Shown here: piece after piece, positions 26,700 through 36,039 of the stretch
Layout of the letters: each line of letters opens with the position of its first letter
Numbering within the stretch: position 1 is the first letter of the stretch
The notes under the pieces: generated by a model
Told to the model about the DNA's origin: nothing
Seen by the model: the letters and a program-made list of their open reading frames with translations, nothing else
The model's database searches: none
From: Candidatus Dormiibacterota bacterium
GTDB lineage: Bacteria > Chloroflexota > Dormibacteria > Aeolococcales > Bog-877
DNA length: 51,509 bases
Assembly: GCA_027313505.1 (NCBI GenBank)
Contig: DAHVDN010000005.1
Location: forward strand, 1 to 51,509
Direction: 5' to 3'
Made by a program: the position numbers and the translations under genes

Positions 26700-26906
26700 G
26701 GTCTTGTAGTCACCTCCGATCACAGTCCCGCTGCCGCGCTGGGCCAGCTACTGTTCAGTGTCCCATCGAGAGGCAGGCCGGGGTCCCCGCAAGGTCGTTT
26801 GGCCCACCCTTCAATCCGCTGTTTCTGCCTCCCTTTGGGCCAGCCCCGACAGGGGCCGGCGCCGGTGGCGGAGAGGCGAAGTTGCACTCCAGGTGGTCCG
26901 GAGCGC

Positions 26907-27026
26907 TATCTTGTATGGGATAAGCGGTCCGCCGATTGCGGCCGGGCCAGCTGACACCAGGCTCCAGGTAAGGTCCTACCTCGCTTGGGTGACCCCCATG
27001 GTCAAGGCTCGCAGGAGCCCTTTTTT
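26907..27026 (+). ncRNA. Structured leader or small RNA ending in an intrinsic terminator
   Basis: The roughly 400 bases between the ABC-F and helicase genes hold no credible gene. Three hairpins stand in series: AGGTA/TACCT (26966-26981), TGACC/GGTCA (26990-27004) and the terminator GGCTC-GCAG-GAGCC (27006-27019), followed by C and six T. GGCTCC at 26960-26965 could instead pair with GGAGCC at 27014-27019 and disrupt the terminator, as in attenuators. TATCTT at 26907 is a weak candidate -10. It could be an attenuating leader of the helicase gene or a separate short RNA. No riboswitch class was recognised. Confidence 0.45.
27006..27026 (+). terminator. Intrinsic terminator upstream of helicase gene
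   Basis: Five-pair stem GGCTC/GAGCC with a four-base loop followed by CTTTTTT. It is the best intrinsic terminator seen in the window. No plus-strand gene ends before it. Confidence 0.6.
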
Positions 27027-27098
27027 GAATAGGCGGATTCCCTCGGAGGATGTGGCGCTCTGACGCCCCCCAACCTGACCCTCGAACAACTTCATCTG

Positions 27099-29693
27099 GT
27101 GGTCCCCGAGGGCTCGGAAGCGATGTCGTTCCTGGAGGCCCTGAACGGGCTGGAGAATGGCGACGCTCGGAGCCACTTTGCCGACCAGATCGGCTCCCTG
27201 GACGACTTCGTCGTCGTGGCAGGTCCCGGGGAGACCCCCGGGGTGACCCTGCTGTTGCCTGGACTCGATGTGTCCTGCGCCCCGGTGAAGAAACCCAGAG
27301 GGGCAATTGACCAGATGGCGCTGAGGGTCGATGCTGTGCGACCGGCCCCACCCGACCGGGACGGGGCCGGCAGAGGCGCGATCCGGGTCCGTTGCCAGCA
27401 TCCCCTCGTTTCCTCAAAGGAAGGTGACGCCACCGACACGTTCCATCTTCTCAACCTGGCCAAGCTGGCCCGAGGGTCGAGGGAACCTGATCGCATCCTG
27501 CTCCAGACACTCGCTCTAGTCGATGGGCTGGAGCAGGCGGAGCGCAGCCGCGCCGCCACGCAGCGGACGCCCTTCGAAGCTGTCGTGGAGCTCTGGCGCT
27601 GCCGCAGCTGCCGTGGTCTCTGGCGGCCCGACCAAGATCAGCGCTGTAATTCGTGTGGCCGGGAGTTCACAGACGACGACAGGAGGCGCCCTGAGGCAGG
27701 GCGCCTTGAGTTCTCAGTTCCCAAGGACCACCAGATCACCCTGGCGGTCGACGCGGCCGTGATGATTGAGCCGGAGGACGAGCCCCATTACCTGGGACGA
27801 GTGACCCGGATAGACCATCGCCGCCGAATGGTCGAGGTGGCGTGCAAGGCTTACGAGACCGCCGGGACACAGGGCTGGATCACACCCTCCTTCAACAAGC
27901 AGCTCTACGCCACCAAGCGCAGCACTCTGGCCTCAATCGCCGGGGGCGAGGCTCGCAGCCTTTTGCTGGCCCAGCTGCTCATCGATCCCCATTCGGTCTA
28001 CGCCCCTCCCGCTGCTCCGCGGGGGGACTGGGTGACCCCGGGGATGCTCAGCAACGACGCCCAAGACCGTGCCATCGGGCTCATGGTCGCGCTCGACCCA
28101 GGGCAGGCAGTCCTGATTCAGGGCCCACCAGGAACCGGAAAGACGACGGTCATCGTCGAAGCGATCAAGCACCGCCTGAGGGAGCGCCCTTCCGAGCGGA
28201 TACTGGTGTGCTCGCACAGCAATCTTGCTGTGGACAACGCCTTGGAGCGGCTGGCCGGAACCCCCGGCCTCGCGGCTGTCCGGATCGCGAAGGCGGAGCG
28301 AGTCCATCCCACTGTGGACACCTTTCGAGTGGAGGACGAGGACGACGACCGCCTGATCACCGCCAATGTCTTTTTCGCGACCTGCGCCACCGCTGCGACC
28401 TCCTCGATCACTACCGATGAGGCGTTCGATCTGGTGATTCTTGACGAGGCCAACAAGGCGAGAATCGATGAGGCGCTGCCCTGCTTGCGCCTGGGTGCTG
28501 CGGTGGTTCTGGTGGGCGACCATCAGCAGCTGCCTCCGGTTGAAGACGATGCCATCTACCAGATCGTGGAGGACCACCCCGAACTGGAAGAGATCGTCGA
28601 CACCAGCCTCTTCGAGCGCTGCTGGGAAGGAGGTGTCCCAGACCAGGCGAGGTGCCTGTTGGTGGAGCAGCACCGCATGCACCCTGAGATCTCTCGGTAC
28701 ATCAGCGCGGCCTCCTACTCCAATCAGCTTCAGAACGCCCCCGAGGTGCTCAAGTACGAGTACGTGACTCGGCGCCCGTTCCCGGTGGCCCTCCATATGG
28801 TCGACACCGCAGGGCTGCGCGGCGGCAGGGAACGAAGAGGCGCCGGGGGGGCCCTGCGCAACGACGCTGAGGTCAAGGTCTGTGCTCAGGTGGTGCGGCT
28901 CCTCGACGAGCGTGTTGACCCCGCGCTCTCCCTGGCCGTGATCGCGATGTATGCCGACCAGGTGGACCATCTCCGGCACTCGCTGAGCCGGCGTCATTTC
29001 CGACGCCAGGTGCGGATCGACACTGTCGACTCCTTCGAGGGCAGGGAGGAGGACATGGTCGTCATATCGCTCGTCCGAAGCAATGAACGCGGCCGGATCG
29101 GCTTCCTACGGGTCCCCAACCGACTCAACGTCGCCATTTCCCGAGCTCGGCACCTGGTGGTGTGCGTTGGCGATGCGACCACCCTGCGCGCCGGCGAGGA
29201 GACCATGTACGGTCGGTTGGTGGAGGCCGCCAAGGAGTGTGGCGGATATCTCAAGGCCACCGAGCTGTTGGGTGGTAGAGCCGCCAGACCTCGGACCCAA
29301 CCTCGGCGGCCACAGCCCGCCACGGGGGAGCAGCCGGCGGATGGCTCCCCGCGACGTCACCGACGCCGGCGCCGCAAGCCCTTGTTTCAAGGGGCGACTC
29401 CGGGCTCCGGCCCCGCCACGACCGGCGCGGAGCAGCCGAGCAGCCAGGGGACTGCCTTGCAGGGGACGGAGCAGCAGCCCCGGCGCAGGCGCAGGCGCCG
29501 ACCGCAGGGGGGCGTCGCATCCCTGCCTCAGGGCGGAGAGAACCTCCCACCGCCATCCCCGGCGCCCGCAGGCGATGGGCTGGGACGGCGACGCAACCGG
29601 AGGCGACGCCGGGGACCGCGCCCCCAGGGTGACCAGAGCAATCCCTTACAGTCCGAAGGGCCCCCGAGCAACAACACTGGAGTCGGTGAATGA
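27099..29693 (+). CDS. SF1 helicase (Upf1/Dna2-like) with zinc ribbon and Arg-rich tail
   Basis: Up to 864 residues. An N-terminal domain with a zinc ribbon (CRSC ... CNSC at about 167-187) precedes the helicase core. Core motifs are: I GPPGTGKTT (342-350), Ia CSHSNLAVDN, II LDEANK, III GDHQQLPPV, IV EQHRMHPEIS, V DTVDSFEGREED and VI LNVAISRARH. It should unwind DNA or RNA with ATP. The last 120 residues are disordered with RRHRRRRRK, RRRRRRR and RRRNRRRRR tracts. GTG at 27099 is used, but ATG at 27123 is possible; no good ribosome-binding site is seen. The end overlaps the dehydrogenase start by four bases. A terminator-bearing leader lies upstream. Confidence 0.85.
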   Translation: MVPEGSEAMSFLEALNGLENGDARSHFADQIGSLDDFVVVAGPGETPGVTLLLPGLDVSCAPVKKPRGAIDQMALRVDAVRPAPPDRDGAGRGAIRVRCQHPLVSSKEGDATDTFHLLNLAKLARGSREPDRILLQTLALVDGLEQAERSRAATQRTPFEAVVELWRCRSCRGLWRPDQDQRCNSCGREFTDDDRRRPEAGRLEFSVPKDHQITLAVDAAVMIEPEDEPHYLGRVTRIDHRRRMVEVACKAYETAGTQGWITPSFNKQLYATKRSTLASIAGGEARSLLLAQLLIDPHSVYAPPAAPRGDWVTPGMLSNDAQDRAIGLMVALDPGQAVLIQGPPGTGKTTVIVEAIKHRLRERPSERILVCSHSNLAVDNALERLAGTPGLAAVRIAKAERVHPTVDTFRVEDEDDDRLITANVFFATCATAATSSITTDEAFDLVILDEANKARIDEALPCLRLGAAVVLVGDHQQLPPVEDDAIYQIVEDHPELEEIVDTSLFERCWEGGVPDQARCLLVEQHRMHPEISRYISAASYSNQLQNAPEVLKYEYVTRRPFPVALHMVDTAGLRGGRERRGAGGALRNDAEVKVCAQVVRLLDERVDPALSLAVIAMYADQVDHLRHSLSRRHFRRQVRIDTVDSFEGREEDMVVISLVRSNERGRIGFLRVPNRLNVAISRARHLVVCVGDATTLRAGEETMYGRLVEAAKECGGYLKATELLGGRAARPRTQPRRPQPATGEQPADGSPRRHRRRRRKPLFQGATPGSGPATTGAEQPSSQGTALQGTEQQPRRRRRRRPQGGVASLPQGGENLPPPSPAPAGDGLGRRRNRRRRRGPRPQGDQSNPLQSEGPPSNNTGVGE

Positions 29694-30553
29694 GCGAATC
29701 GGGTATCTCGAGAATCTTTGTCGCCGGAGCTGGTCTGATGGGATCGGGGATCGCTCAAACCGCCGTCCAGCGCGGACTGCAGGTGCTGCTGTACGACGCC
29801 CTGGACGGCGCCGCCGACACCGCCGTTGGGCAGATCCAAAAGCGGCTGGAACGGGCCGAGCAGTCGCAGCGCATCCCGGTGGGGGCCGCTGCTTCCTCAG
29901 CGGCGCTGCTCAAGGCGGTTGCCCTGCCCAGCGCTGCAGACCAGAGCCATTTGGTGATCGAGGCGATCTCGGAACAGATCGACATCAAGCTGGCCTTCTG
30001 GAGTCAGATGGAGGGGATCTGCCCACCAGAGGTGCTCTTCACCAGCAACACCTCGTCCATCCCTATCACCCGCTTGGCGGCCGCCACCCGGAGACCCGAC
30101 CGGTTCATGGGGATGCACTTCTACAGTCCCGTGCCGGTGATGGAGCTGGTGGAGTTGGTACGGGGCCTGGTGACCTCGGAGTCGACCTATGCCACCGTGG
30201 AACAGCTGGCTCTGGAGATGGGGAAAGTCCCAGTTTGCTCCACCGACAGTCCGGGATTCATCGGCAACCGCATTCTCATTCCCTTTTTGAACGAGGCCAT
30301 GCTGGCGCTTCAGGAGGGGGTTGGAACCGCCAGTGACATCGATCAGGTGGCAAGGTTGGGGTTCCGCCACCCCATGGGACCGCTGGAGCTGGCTGACTTC
30401 ATCGGACTCGATGTTGTGCTGGGGATTTGTAGGGTTATGCACCAGGGGCTGCACGATCCACGCTACGCCCCCAACCCGCTTTTGGAGCGCATGGTTGAGG
30501 CCGGTCGTCTGGGGCGAAAGTCTGGTCGCGGCTTCCACGAATACCCCGGCTGA
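29690..30553 (+). CDS. 3-hydroxyacyl-CoA dehydrogenase (3-hydroxybutyryl-CoA dehydrogenase type)
   Basis: 287 residues, the length of monofunctional Hbd/PaaH enzymes. It oxidises 3-hydroxyacyl-CoA with NAD(P), or the reverse. The Rossmann motif is VAGAGLMGSGIA at the N-terminus. Catalytic elements are SNTSSIPIT, GMHFYSPVPVMELVE (His and Glu) and DSPGFIGNRIL (Asn). The C-terminal dimerisation domain ends GRLGRKSGRGFHEY. Its ATG overlaps the helicase stop. No thiolase or crotonase is adjacent, so direction and pathway (beta-oxidation, butyrate or polyhydroxybutyrate) cannot be told. Linkage to a helicase is probably incidental. Confidence 0.93.
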   Translation: MSESGISRIFVAGAGLMGSGIAQTAVQRGLQVLLYDALDGAADTAVGQIQKRLERAEQSQRIPVGAAASSAALLKAVALPSAADQSHLVIEAISEQIDIKLAFWSQMEGICPPEVLFTSNTSSIPITRLAAATRRPDRFMGMHFYSPVPVMELVELVRGLVTSESTYATVEQLALEMGKVPVCSTDSPGFIGNRILIPFLNEAMLALQEGVGTASDIDQVARLGFRHPMGPLELADFIGLDVVLGICRVMHQGLHDPRYAPNPLLERMVEAGRLGRKSGRGFHEYPG

Positions 30554-30575
30554 GCCGGCCATCCGGTAGGGGCGG

Positions 30576-31631
30576 TCAGTCTGCGGCCAACCCTCGGGCA
30601 AGATGCCCGATCCCCAACGGATACCTTCGTTCGATGCCACCGTGGGCTCCGTCGAACAGCTCTAGGTGTACCCCCCCAACGCCGATCCTCTCCAACGCCG
30701 CCTTGAAGGCGACAGCACCCACGTCCAGAAAGAACTCATCTCGGTTGCCGCCATCGAGATAGACGGCTCGAAGACCGCGAGCTGCGTCCGGGCGAGCAGC
30801 TACCAACCGAACCGGATCCCACGACAGCCAGCGCTCCCAGATGTCCGCGACCATCTCGCCGGTACGGAGGTCGAAGGGAAATTCCGGCCTTCCGTCGGGA
30901 CCTGGGGAGTAGCAGGCGGCCATGCAGTAGATGTTGATCAGCGCGCTGTCGGTGGGCCTGGACTCGCCGGGGCGCGCCCGGAAGTCGTCCCAGAACCTCT
31001 CGAACGAGCCCTGATAGAGATCTCGGAGCGAGCGGACAGCATGGGGAATGTCGGGCAGGTAGCAGTACTCGAAGAGGGCGTCCCCAGCGTGGCTCGCCAT
31101 CCCCGAGAACAGGTCGGGACGCAGCAACGGGGTGACCATCGCCCCATAGCCTCCACTGGACTTGCCCGCCACCCCCCGATGGCGGGGCTCGGCCAGAGTC
31201 CGAAAGTGCGAGTCGATGGTGGGGACTATCTCGTCGCAGAGATAACTGTGGTACGGGCCCGTGCCGGCGGAGTCCAGGAACTGGCTCCCCCCGAGGGTGG
31301 TCCAGCAGTCAACGAACACCAAAATCGCAGGCGGGGTCGCGGGGTCAGCGAAAAGCTGATCGTATAACTCAATTGAGGTCCGACGGAAGGGGACGCGATT
31401 GCGCCACATGTCGAGCTGGCCGGTCATCCCCTGGAGGATGTAGATCGTCGGAAAACGCGCGTCAGGCATCTCCTTGTAGGCGGGGGGGAGGTACACCCAC
31501 AGTGGCCGCACCACCGGGTCGTTCAGCGGGTTTCCCTCCAAGAGTCGACTGGCTACAGCCATCTGCCGCAAGTCGCCCAGTAGCGGAAAGGACCAGGGTG
31601 GGCCGAGTTCGTCTACGGATCGAAACTCCAT
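30576..31631 (-). CDS. Putative esterase, alpha/beta hydrolase (enterochelin-esterase-like)
   Basis: 351 residues, no signal peptide. The nucleophile elbow is GVAGKSSGGYGAM (GxSxG form) near residue 155. Candidate acid and histidine are in DGGNRDEFFLD and FDGAHGGIE near the C-terminus. The early strand reads PLWVYLPPAYKE and FPTIYILQGMTG. This is the esterase D/enterochelin esterase group, cytoplasmic here. A very good ribosome-binding site, AGGAGG, precedes the ATG. It is separated from the lipoprotein upstream by 84 bases and converges with the dehydrogenase. The natural ester is unknown. Confidence 0.85.
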   Translation of the reverse strand: MEFRSVDELGPPWSFPLLGDLRQMAVASRLLEGNPLNDPVVRPLWVYLPPAYKEMPDARFPTIYILQGMTGQLDMWRNRVPFRRTSIELYDQLFADPATPPAILVFVDCWTTLGGSQFLDSAGTGPYHSYLCDEIVPTIDSHFRTLAEPRHRGVAGKSSGGYGAMVTPLLRPDLFSGMASHAGDALFEYCYLPDIPHAVRSLRDLYQGSFERFWDDFRARPGESRPTDSALINIYCMAACYSPGPDGRPEFPFDLRTGEMVADIWERWLSWDPVRLVAARPDAARGLRAVYLDGGNRDEFFLDVGAVAFKAALERIGVGGVHLELFDGAHGGIERRYPLGIGHLARGLAAD

Positions 31632-31715
31632 GAGACCTCCTAGGGCTTGGTGGATGAGGTTGACCCATCGATGTGGGCTCAGCCGTGACCCGGCGAGCAG
31701 ATTACCGAGAGGTGG

Positions 31716-32441
31716 TCAGCCCGCGCTGAGAATCTGAATGCACTGGTTGACGTCTCCCGGATAGAGATGCGCGGGAGGGGCTGCGGGGAGGGCTCCCTTG
31801 TCCAGGGGCAGGTAGAAGCCGAAGGAGGGCGAGGAGTCGACCACCGCGACGGGGATCGAGGAGGCAACTGGGGGGAAGACGGCGAATAGCCAAACCGAAG
31901 CTCCCGGGTTGACGTCCGCAGAGCAGACAGACAGCCGGTTGCTCGCCAGGACAACAATTGGACGGATAGGATCGTAATAGCTTTGCTGGACCGTGTTGGC
32001 GAGCCCGTTGGGGTCTAGCCTAATCGTACCCCCGAACTGCTTTGCCGTCTCCAGCACTGTTTGGGTCAGACTCACTCCGCAGGTGGACGCCCCAGGATTT
32101 GACGCTAAGGCAACGACCTCAAGCAGCCTTCCGAAATGCGCCAGGGACGCGGCCTGCCTAGCGTCTGCGGCGGGCAGCAGGGGCAGAATGTCCGACAGCG
32201 GTACCAACCGCATGTAGTAGAAGCCGATCTTGGTCTGATCGACGTAGAAACCTCCATCAGGACTGCAGCTGTACGCCCCGACCTGCAGCGGCCGAGCGTT
32301 TCGGTGGACAGGCAGCCCGGAGACCAAGCTCTTGACCGCATGCGCTGCCGAAGTCGACCCGCTCCCACAGGAAGCGAGCGCCAACGTGGTCAAAGCCAAA
32401 AGGCAGACCGCCACCGAGCGGCGCCAGGTGCGAACCGGCAA
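31716..32441 (-). CDS. Lipoprotein of unknown function
   Basis: 241 residues. The signal peptide is complete: basic MPVRTWRRS, a hydrophobic core, and lipobox LASC with Cys25. The mature part, exposed outside the membrane, has several Cys and many Pro/Ser but no recognised domain. TTG at 32441 is the only start that keeps the signal peptide. GGGAG follows the pyrE stop about 12 bases upstream, so it is read as the last gene of the gcv-pyrE operon. No homologous lipoprotein was recognised. Confidence 0.75.
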   Translation of the reverse strand: MPVRTWRRSVAVCLLALTTLALASCGSGSTSAAHAVKSLVSGLPVHRNARPLQVGAYSCSPDGGFYVDQTKIGFYYMRLVPLSDILPLLPAADARQAASLAHFGRLLEVVALASNPGASTCGVSLTQTVLETAKQFGGTIRLDPNGLANTVQQSYYDPIRPIVVLASNRLSVCSADVNPGASVWLFAVFPPVASSIPVAVVDSSPSFGFYLPLDKGALPAAPPAHLYPGDVNQCIQILSAG

Positions 32442-32458
32442 CAGCTTCGCGGGCTCCC

Positions 32459-33046
32459 TCAGAGTGGCTTGGGGCTCGCTACCGCCGGGGCCCCGACCAG
32501 TTCGGACCGGGTGAAGATCGAGCGCACCCGATAGCCGGCTGCCTCCAGCCGGTCGCGGCCCCCCTCCTCCCGATCCAAGAGGGTGTAGACCGCGACTATC
32601 AATGCCCCAGTTGCCGTCACCCTCTCGGCGGCGGTGAGCAAGGAGCCTCCGGTCGTGAGCGCGTCGTCCACTATCGCCACCCTCTCGCCAGCCGTCGGAG
32701 GGGCGCCGGCGAATGCACCCCCCACGCCATGGTCCTTGACCTCCTTGCGAAGGATGAACGCCCCCACCTCCGGGCCACCGTCGACCGCGCTACACACTGC
32801 GATCGCTGCCACCATGGGGTCCGCCCCCAGGGTCGGCCCTCCGACTCTAGCCAGCAGGTCCTCTCGAGCCCAACCCAGCATCTCCCGTCCTATCAGCAAA
32901 GCTCCGACCGGGTCCAGCGTAACCAGTCGGCCATCGAAGTAGTAGCTGCTTCGAAGACCGCTGGTGAGCAGAAAATCCCCTTCGCGGAAGGCCCGGTCCT
33001 TCATAAGCCGCAGCAGCCGCTGGCGGTCACCCGATTTCAGGGTCAA
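32459..33046 (-). CDS. pyrE: Orotate phosphoribosyltransferase
   Basis: 195 residues. It joins orotate to PRPP to give OMP in pyrimidine synthesis. The PRPP loop is VAIVDDALTTGGSLLTAA (about residues 122-139). The catalytic loop is LRKEVKDHGVGG, and the N-terminal part shows FLLTSGLRSSYYFDGRLVTL. It starts inside the end of gcvPB (four-base overlap), so it is translationally coupled to the glycine-cleavage genes. No other pyr gene is nearby. Placement in a gcv operon is unusual. Confidence 0.93.
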   Translation of the reverse strand: MTLKSGDRQRLLRLMKDRAFREGDFLLTSGLRSSYYFDGRLVTLDPVGALLIGREMLGWAREDLLARVGGPTLGADPMVAAIAVCSAVDGGPEVGAFILRKEVKDHGVGGAFAGAPPTAGERVAIVDDALTTGGSLLTAAERVTATGALIVAVYTLLDREEGGRDRLEAAGYRVRSIFTRSELVGAPAVASPKPL

Positions 33047-34527
33047 TCGGGTTGCTCGACCCGCCAGCGCAGGACCGGAGTGCGAGCCGCGGTCACCTCA
33101 TCCACCCGTGCCACCGGGGCGTTGTGGGGTGCGGTCCTCAGCGTCTCAGGATTGATCTCCCCCTCGTCGAGTATGGAGATGACGATCTCGGCCAACGCAT
33201 CCAGAGAGCGTTTGGACTCGGTCTCGGTGGGCTCGAACATCATCGCCTCAGGCACCGTTATAGGGAAGTACACAGTCGGCGGGTAGACTCCGTGGTCGAT
33301 CATCCTCTTGGCGATGTCCAGCGCCCTCAGCTCCGGCGCCCGAGATCGTTTGGGAGTCGCTACGAATTCATGGAAGCTATCAGTGTCAACTGCGGTCGGA
33401 AGTCGTTCCGAGAGCAGATGGCGAAGGTATCGAGCGTTGAGAACCGCGTCCCGCGCAACCTGTCCGATCTCATCTCCGTAGGCCCGGATGTAGGCGTAGG
33501 CCCGGACCAACATTCCGAAATTGCCGTAATACGACCGCACCCTTCCGATGCTCTCGGGGCGGTCATGGTCAAGGGAGAACCTGGTTCCGTCGGTAACCAC
33601 CCTCGGCACCGGTAGGAATCGTGACAGCTCAGCACTCACCCCCACCGGCCCGGCTCCAGGGCCACCTCCACCGTGGGGGGTGGAGAAGGTCTTGTGCAGA
33701 TTCAGGTGGACAACGTCAAAACCCATATCCCCTGGCCTGGCGACTCCCACCAGCGCGTTGAGGTTCGCGCCGTCGTAATAGACCAGCGCCCCAGCCTCGT
33801 GGGCCATTCGGGCCATCTCCTCGATGTTGCGCTCGAATATGCCCAGGGTGTTCGGATTGGTCAACATGACCGCGGCGACCTCCGGGCCGAGCTTCGAAGC
33901 CAGGTCTGCAAGGTCGACGGTGCCATCTGCAGCACTTCGGACGGTGATCACCGAGAAGCCGCACTGGGCAGCGCTGGCCGGGTTGGTCCCGTGGGCGGTA
34001 TCTGGGATTATCACCGAGTTTCGGCGGTGATCTTCCCGGCTCAGGTGGTAGGCCTGGATCATGCGCAACCCCGTCCACTCCCCGTGAGCCCCGGCCGCTG
34101 GTTGCAGCGAGACCGCGCTCATACCGGTGATCTGGCACAGGTACTGCTCCAGCCGCCACATCAGCTCCAGCGCACCCTGGATGGACTCCACGGGCTGCCA
34201 GGGGTGTAGATCGCTGAGCCCGTCGAGGCTGGCCACCTGCTCGTTGATCGCGGGGTTGTACTTCATCGTGCAGGAGCCCAGCGGATATGCCCCCTGCTGA
34301 AGATTGTGGTTTCGACGGGCCAGCCTGCCGAAGTGGCGAGCGAGCTCCGGCTCGCTCACCGCCGGAATGACCGCTCTTCGCCGTCGCGCCAGCTCCTTGG
34401 GTAGGTCGTCGTCGATTCCTCCCGCCTCGACCCCTGGCTCGGGAAGGCGGGGCGCGGTGCCCATCTCGTCCCGCAACTCGAAAACCAAAGGCTCATCGCC
34501 TGCCCAGGTTGGCTCCCCGACGGTCAT
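33043..34527 (-). CDS. gcvPB: Glycine dehydrogenase (decarboxylating) subunit 2
   Basis: 494 residues. This is the PLP-bearing half of the two-subunit glycine decarboxylase (P protein), which removes CO2 from glycine and passes the aminomethyl group to lipoyl-GcvH. The PLP lysine is in HLNLHKTFSTPHGGGGPG near residue 280. PLGSCTMKYNPAINE and VIIPDTAHGTNPASA are family marks. Start overlaps gcvPA by four bases. All residues expected around the cofactor appear present by eye. Confidence 0.96.
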   Translation of the reverse strand: MTVGEPTWAGDEPLVFELRDEMGTAPRLPEPGVEAGGIDDDLPKELARRRRAVIPAVSEPELARHFGRLARRNHNLQQGAYPLGSCTMKYNPAINEQVASLDGLSDLHPWQPVESIQGALELMWRLEQYLCQITGMSAVSLQPAAGAHGEWTGLRMIQAYHLSREDHRRNSVIIPDTAHGTNPASAAQCGFSVITVRSAADGTVDLADLASKLGPEVAAVMLTNPNTLGIFERNIEEMARMAHEAGALVYYDGANLNALVGVARPGDMGFDVVHLNLHKTFSTPHGGGGPGAGPVGVSAELSRFLPVPRVVTDGTRFSLDHDRPESIGRVRSYYGNFGMLVRAYAYIRAYGDEIGQVARDAVLNARYLRHLLSERLPTAVDTDSFHEFVATPKRSRAPELRALDIAKRMIDHGVYPPTVYFPITVPEAMMFEPTETESKRSLDALAEIVISILDEGEINPETLRTAPHNAPVARVDEVTAARTPVLRWRVEQPD

Positions 34528-35894
34528 GTCGGTACCCCAACCGGGACTGCGGCGCTGGCCAGCTCCTGAACGGCAGACACATACCGGGAGATCGCGGCGG
34601 GAGAGCTGGTTTCGGTGGCGCAGACCAGAAGGCAGCGGGAAAGCTCCCGACTCACCCGGCCCAGCGGGAATCCGGCAAGGATGCCGCGTTCCGCCAGTCG
34701 CGCCGCCCAGGCCTCAGCGTCACTGGGGCACTCCAGCACAAACTCCCACAGAAACGCGCCCTTGTACGGCAGCCTGAACCCGGGCAGGGCCCCGAGCCGT
34801 CCTGCCAGTTCATGCGCCCTGCGATAGGAGATGTCCACCACCTCTCGCAGGCCCACCTCGCCCATCTTGGCCAGGTAGGCGGTCGCCGCCAGCGCCATGA
34901 GGGCGTGGTTGGTGCAGATGTTCGAGGTGGCGCGCTCGCGGCGGATGTGCTGTTCCCTGGTCTGCAAAGTGAGGCAGAAAGCCCTGGCTCCGCGGGCATC
35001 CTTGGTCATCCCCACCAGCCGCCCGGGGATCCGCCTCACCAGTTCCTGCCGGCAGGCCAGCAGCCCTACGGTCGGCCCCCCAAGCTGGGCCGGGATCCCC
35101 AACTGCTGTCCCTCTCCAGCGGCCAGGTCGGCTCCTAGGGAGCCCGGAGGCTCCAGTACGGCAGCCGCAAGTGGGTCGGCGACCACCAGGGCCAGCGCCC
35201 CGGCGCCGTGGGCCAGATCTACCAGCTTCCCTACGGGTTCGACCAGCCCAAGAAAGTTCGGCTGGGCGAGGATGACCACCGCGACGTCGCCACTCGCCAA
35301 CAGCTCGGCGGTCGCCGCCTCATCAGTCACTCCCGCTCGGGCGGGGATCAAGACTAGGTCGGCGCCGCGCCCCGAGGCGTATGTGGTGAGCACAGCTAGG
35401 GTCTCTGGATGGAGAAGGGAGGAGGCAAGGATCCTTTGCCTTCCGGTGTGGGCAGTCGCCAACAGTGCGCCCTCGGCGGTGGCGGTCGCACCGTCATACA
35501 TGGATGCGTTGGCGACGTCAAGGCCGTAGAGTTCAGCAACCATCGATTGGAACTCGAAGATCGTCTGAAGGTAGCCCTGGCTAGCTTCGGCCTGGTATGG
35601 GGTGTATGAGGTGTAGAACTCGGGCCGACCGATGGTGGCCCGAACGATCGCGGGGACGAACCGGGAGTAGATTCCGGCTCCAAGGAAGCAGTCCCATTGC
35701 CCCATCGGTCGGTTGCCGGCCGCCAGTCGGCGCATCTCGATGGAAAGATCCAGCTCGCTCAGCGGCGCTGGGAGGTCGAGCGCCGGGTCCTGCAAATGCC
35801 GCGGAATCTCGCGGAAGAGCTGCATCGGGTCATCCAGCCCCAGTGCCGCAAGCATGTCGGCCCGATCTCGGTCCGAATTGGGCAGGTACGCCAT
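34524..35894 (-). CDS. gcvPA: Glycine dehydrogenase (decarboxylating) subunit 1
   Basis: 456 residues, the PLP-free half of the split P protein. Typical stretches are YLPNSDRDRADMLAALG at the start, CFLGAGIYSRFVPAIVRATI, FYTSYTPYQAEASQGYLQ and NICTNHALMALAATAYLA. Ribosome-binding site AAGGGA lies nine bases before the ATG. The two halves are adjacent and overlapping, as in Firmicutes, Chloroflexota and archaea. A 145-base gap separates it from gcvH and shows no clear promoter. Confidence 0.96.
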   Translation of the reverse strand: MAYLPNSDRDRADMLAALGLDDPMQLFREIPRHLQDPALDLPAPLSELDLSIEMRRLAAGNRPMGQWDCFLGAGIYSRFVPAIVRATIGRPEFYTSYTPYQAEASQGYLQTIFEFQSMVAELYGLDVANASMYDGATATAEGALLATAHTGRQRILASSLLHPETLAVLTTYASGRGADLVLIPARAGVTDEAATAELLASGDVAVVILAQPNFLGLVEPVGKLVDLAHGAGALALVVADPLAAAVLEPPGSLGADLAAGEGQQLGIPAQLGGPTVGLLACRQELVRRIPGRLVGMTKDARGARAFCLTLQTREQHIRRERATSNICTNHALMALAATAYLAKMGEVGLREVVDISYRRAHELAGRLGALPGFRLPYKGAFLWEFVLECPSDAEAWAARLAERGILAGFPLGRVSRELSRCLLVCATETSSPAAISRYVSAVQELASAAVPVGVPT

Positions 35895-36039
35895 CTATAT
35901 GAATCCCTTAGCTGTGGCGGAATGAACCTCGCGCTTCTTCACCAAAAGTCTAGTCGGAGTGGATGAAGGGCCAGGTCGGAAGCGCCGGTCAAGGTTCGGC
36001 TGCCAACTCATGCCCCTGAGTCCACCTGGGCGGCTCAGG

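Noticed and set aside
26700-27098. T-box or known riboswitch in the helicase leader
   Set aside because: No GGTGGTACC-type T-box sequence or other class-defining motif was found; only generic hairpins and a terminator.
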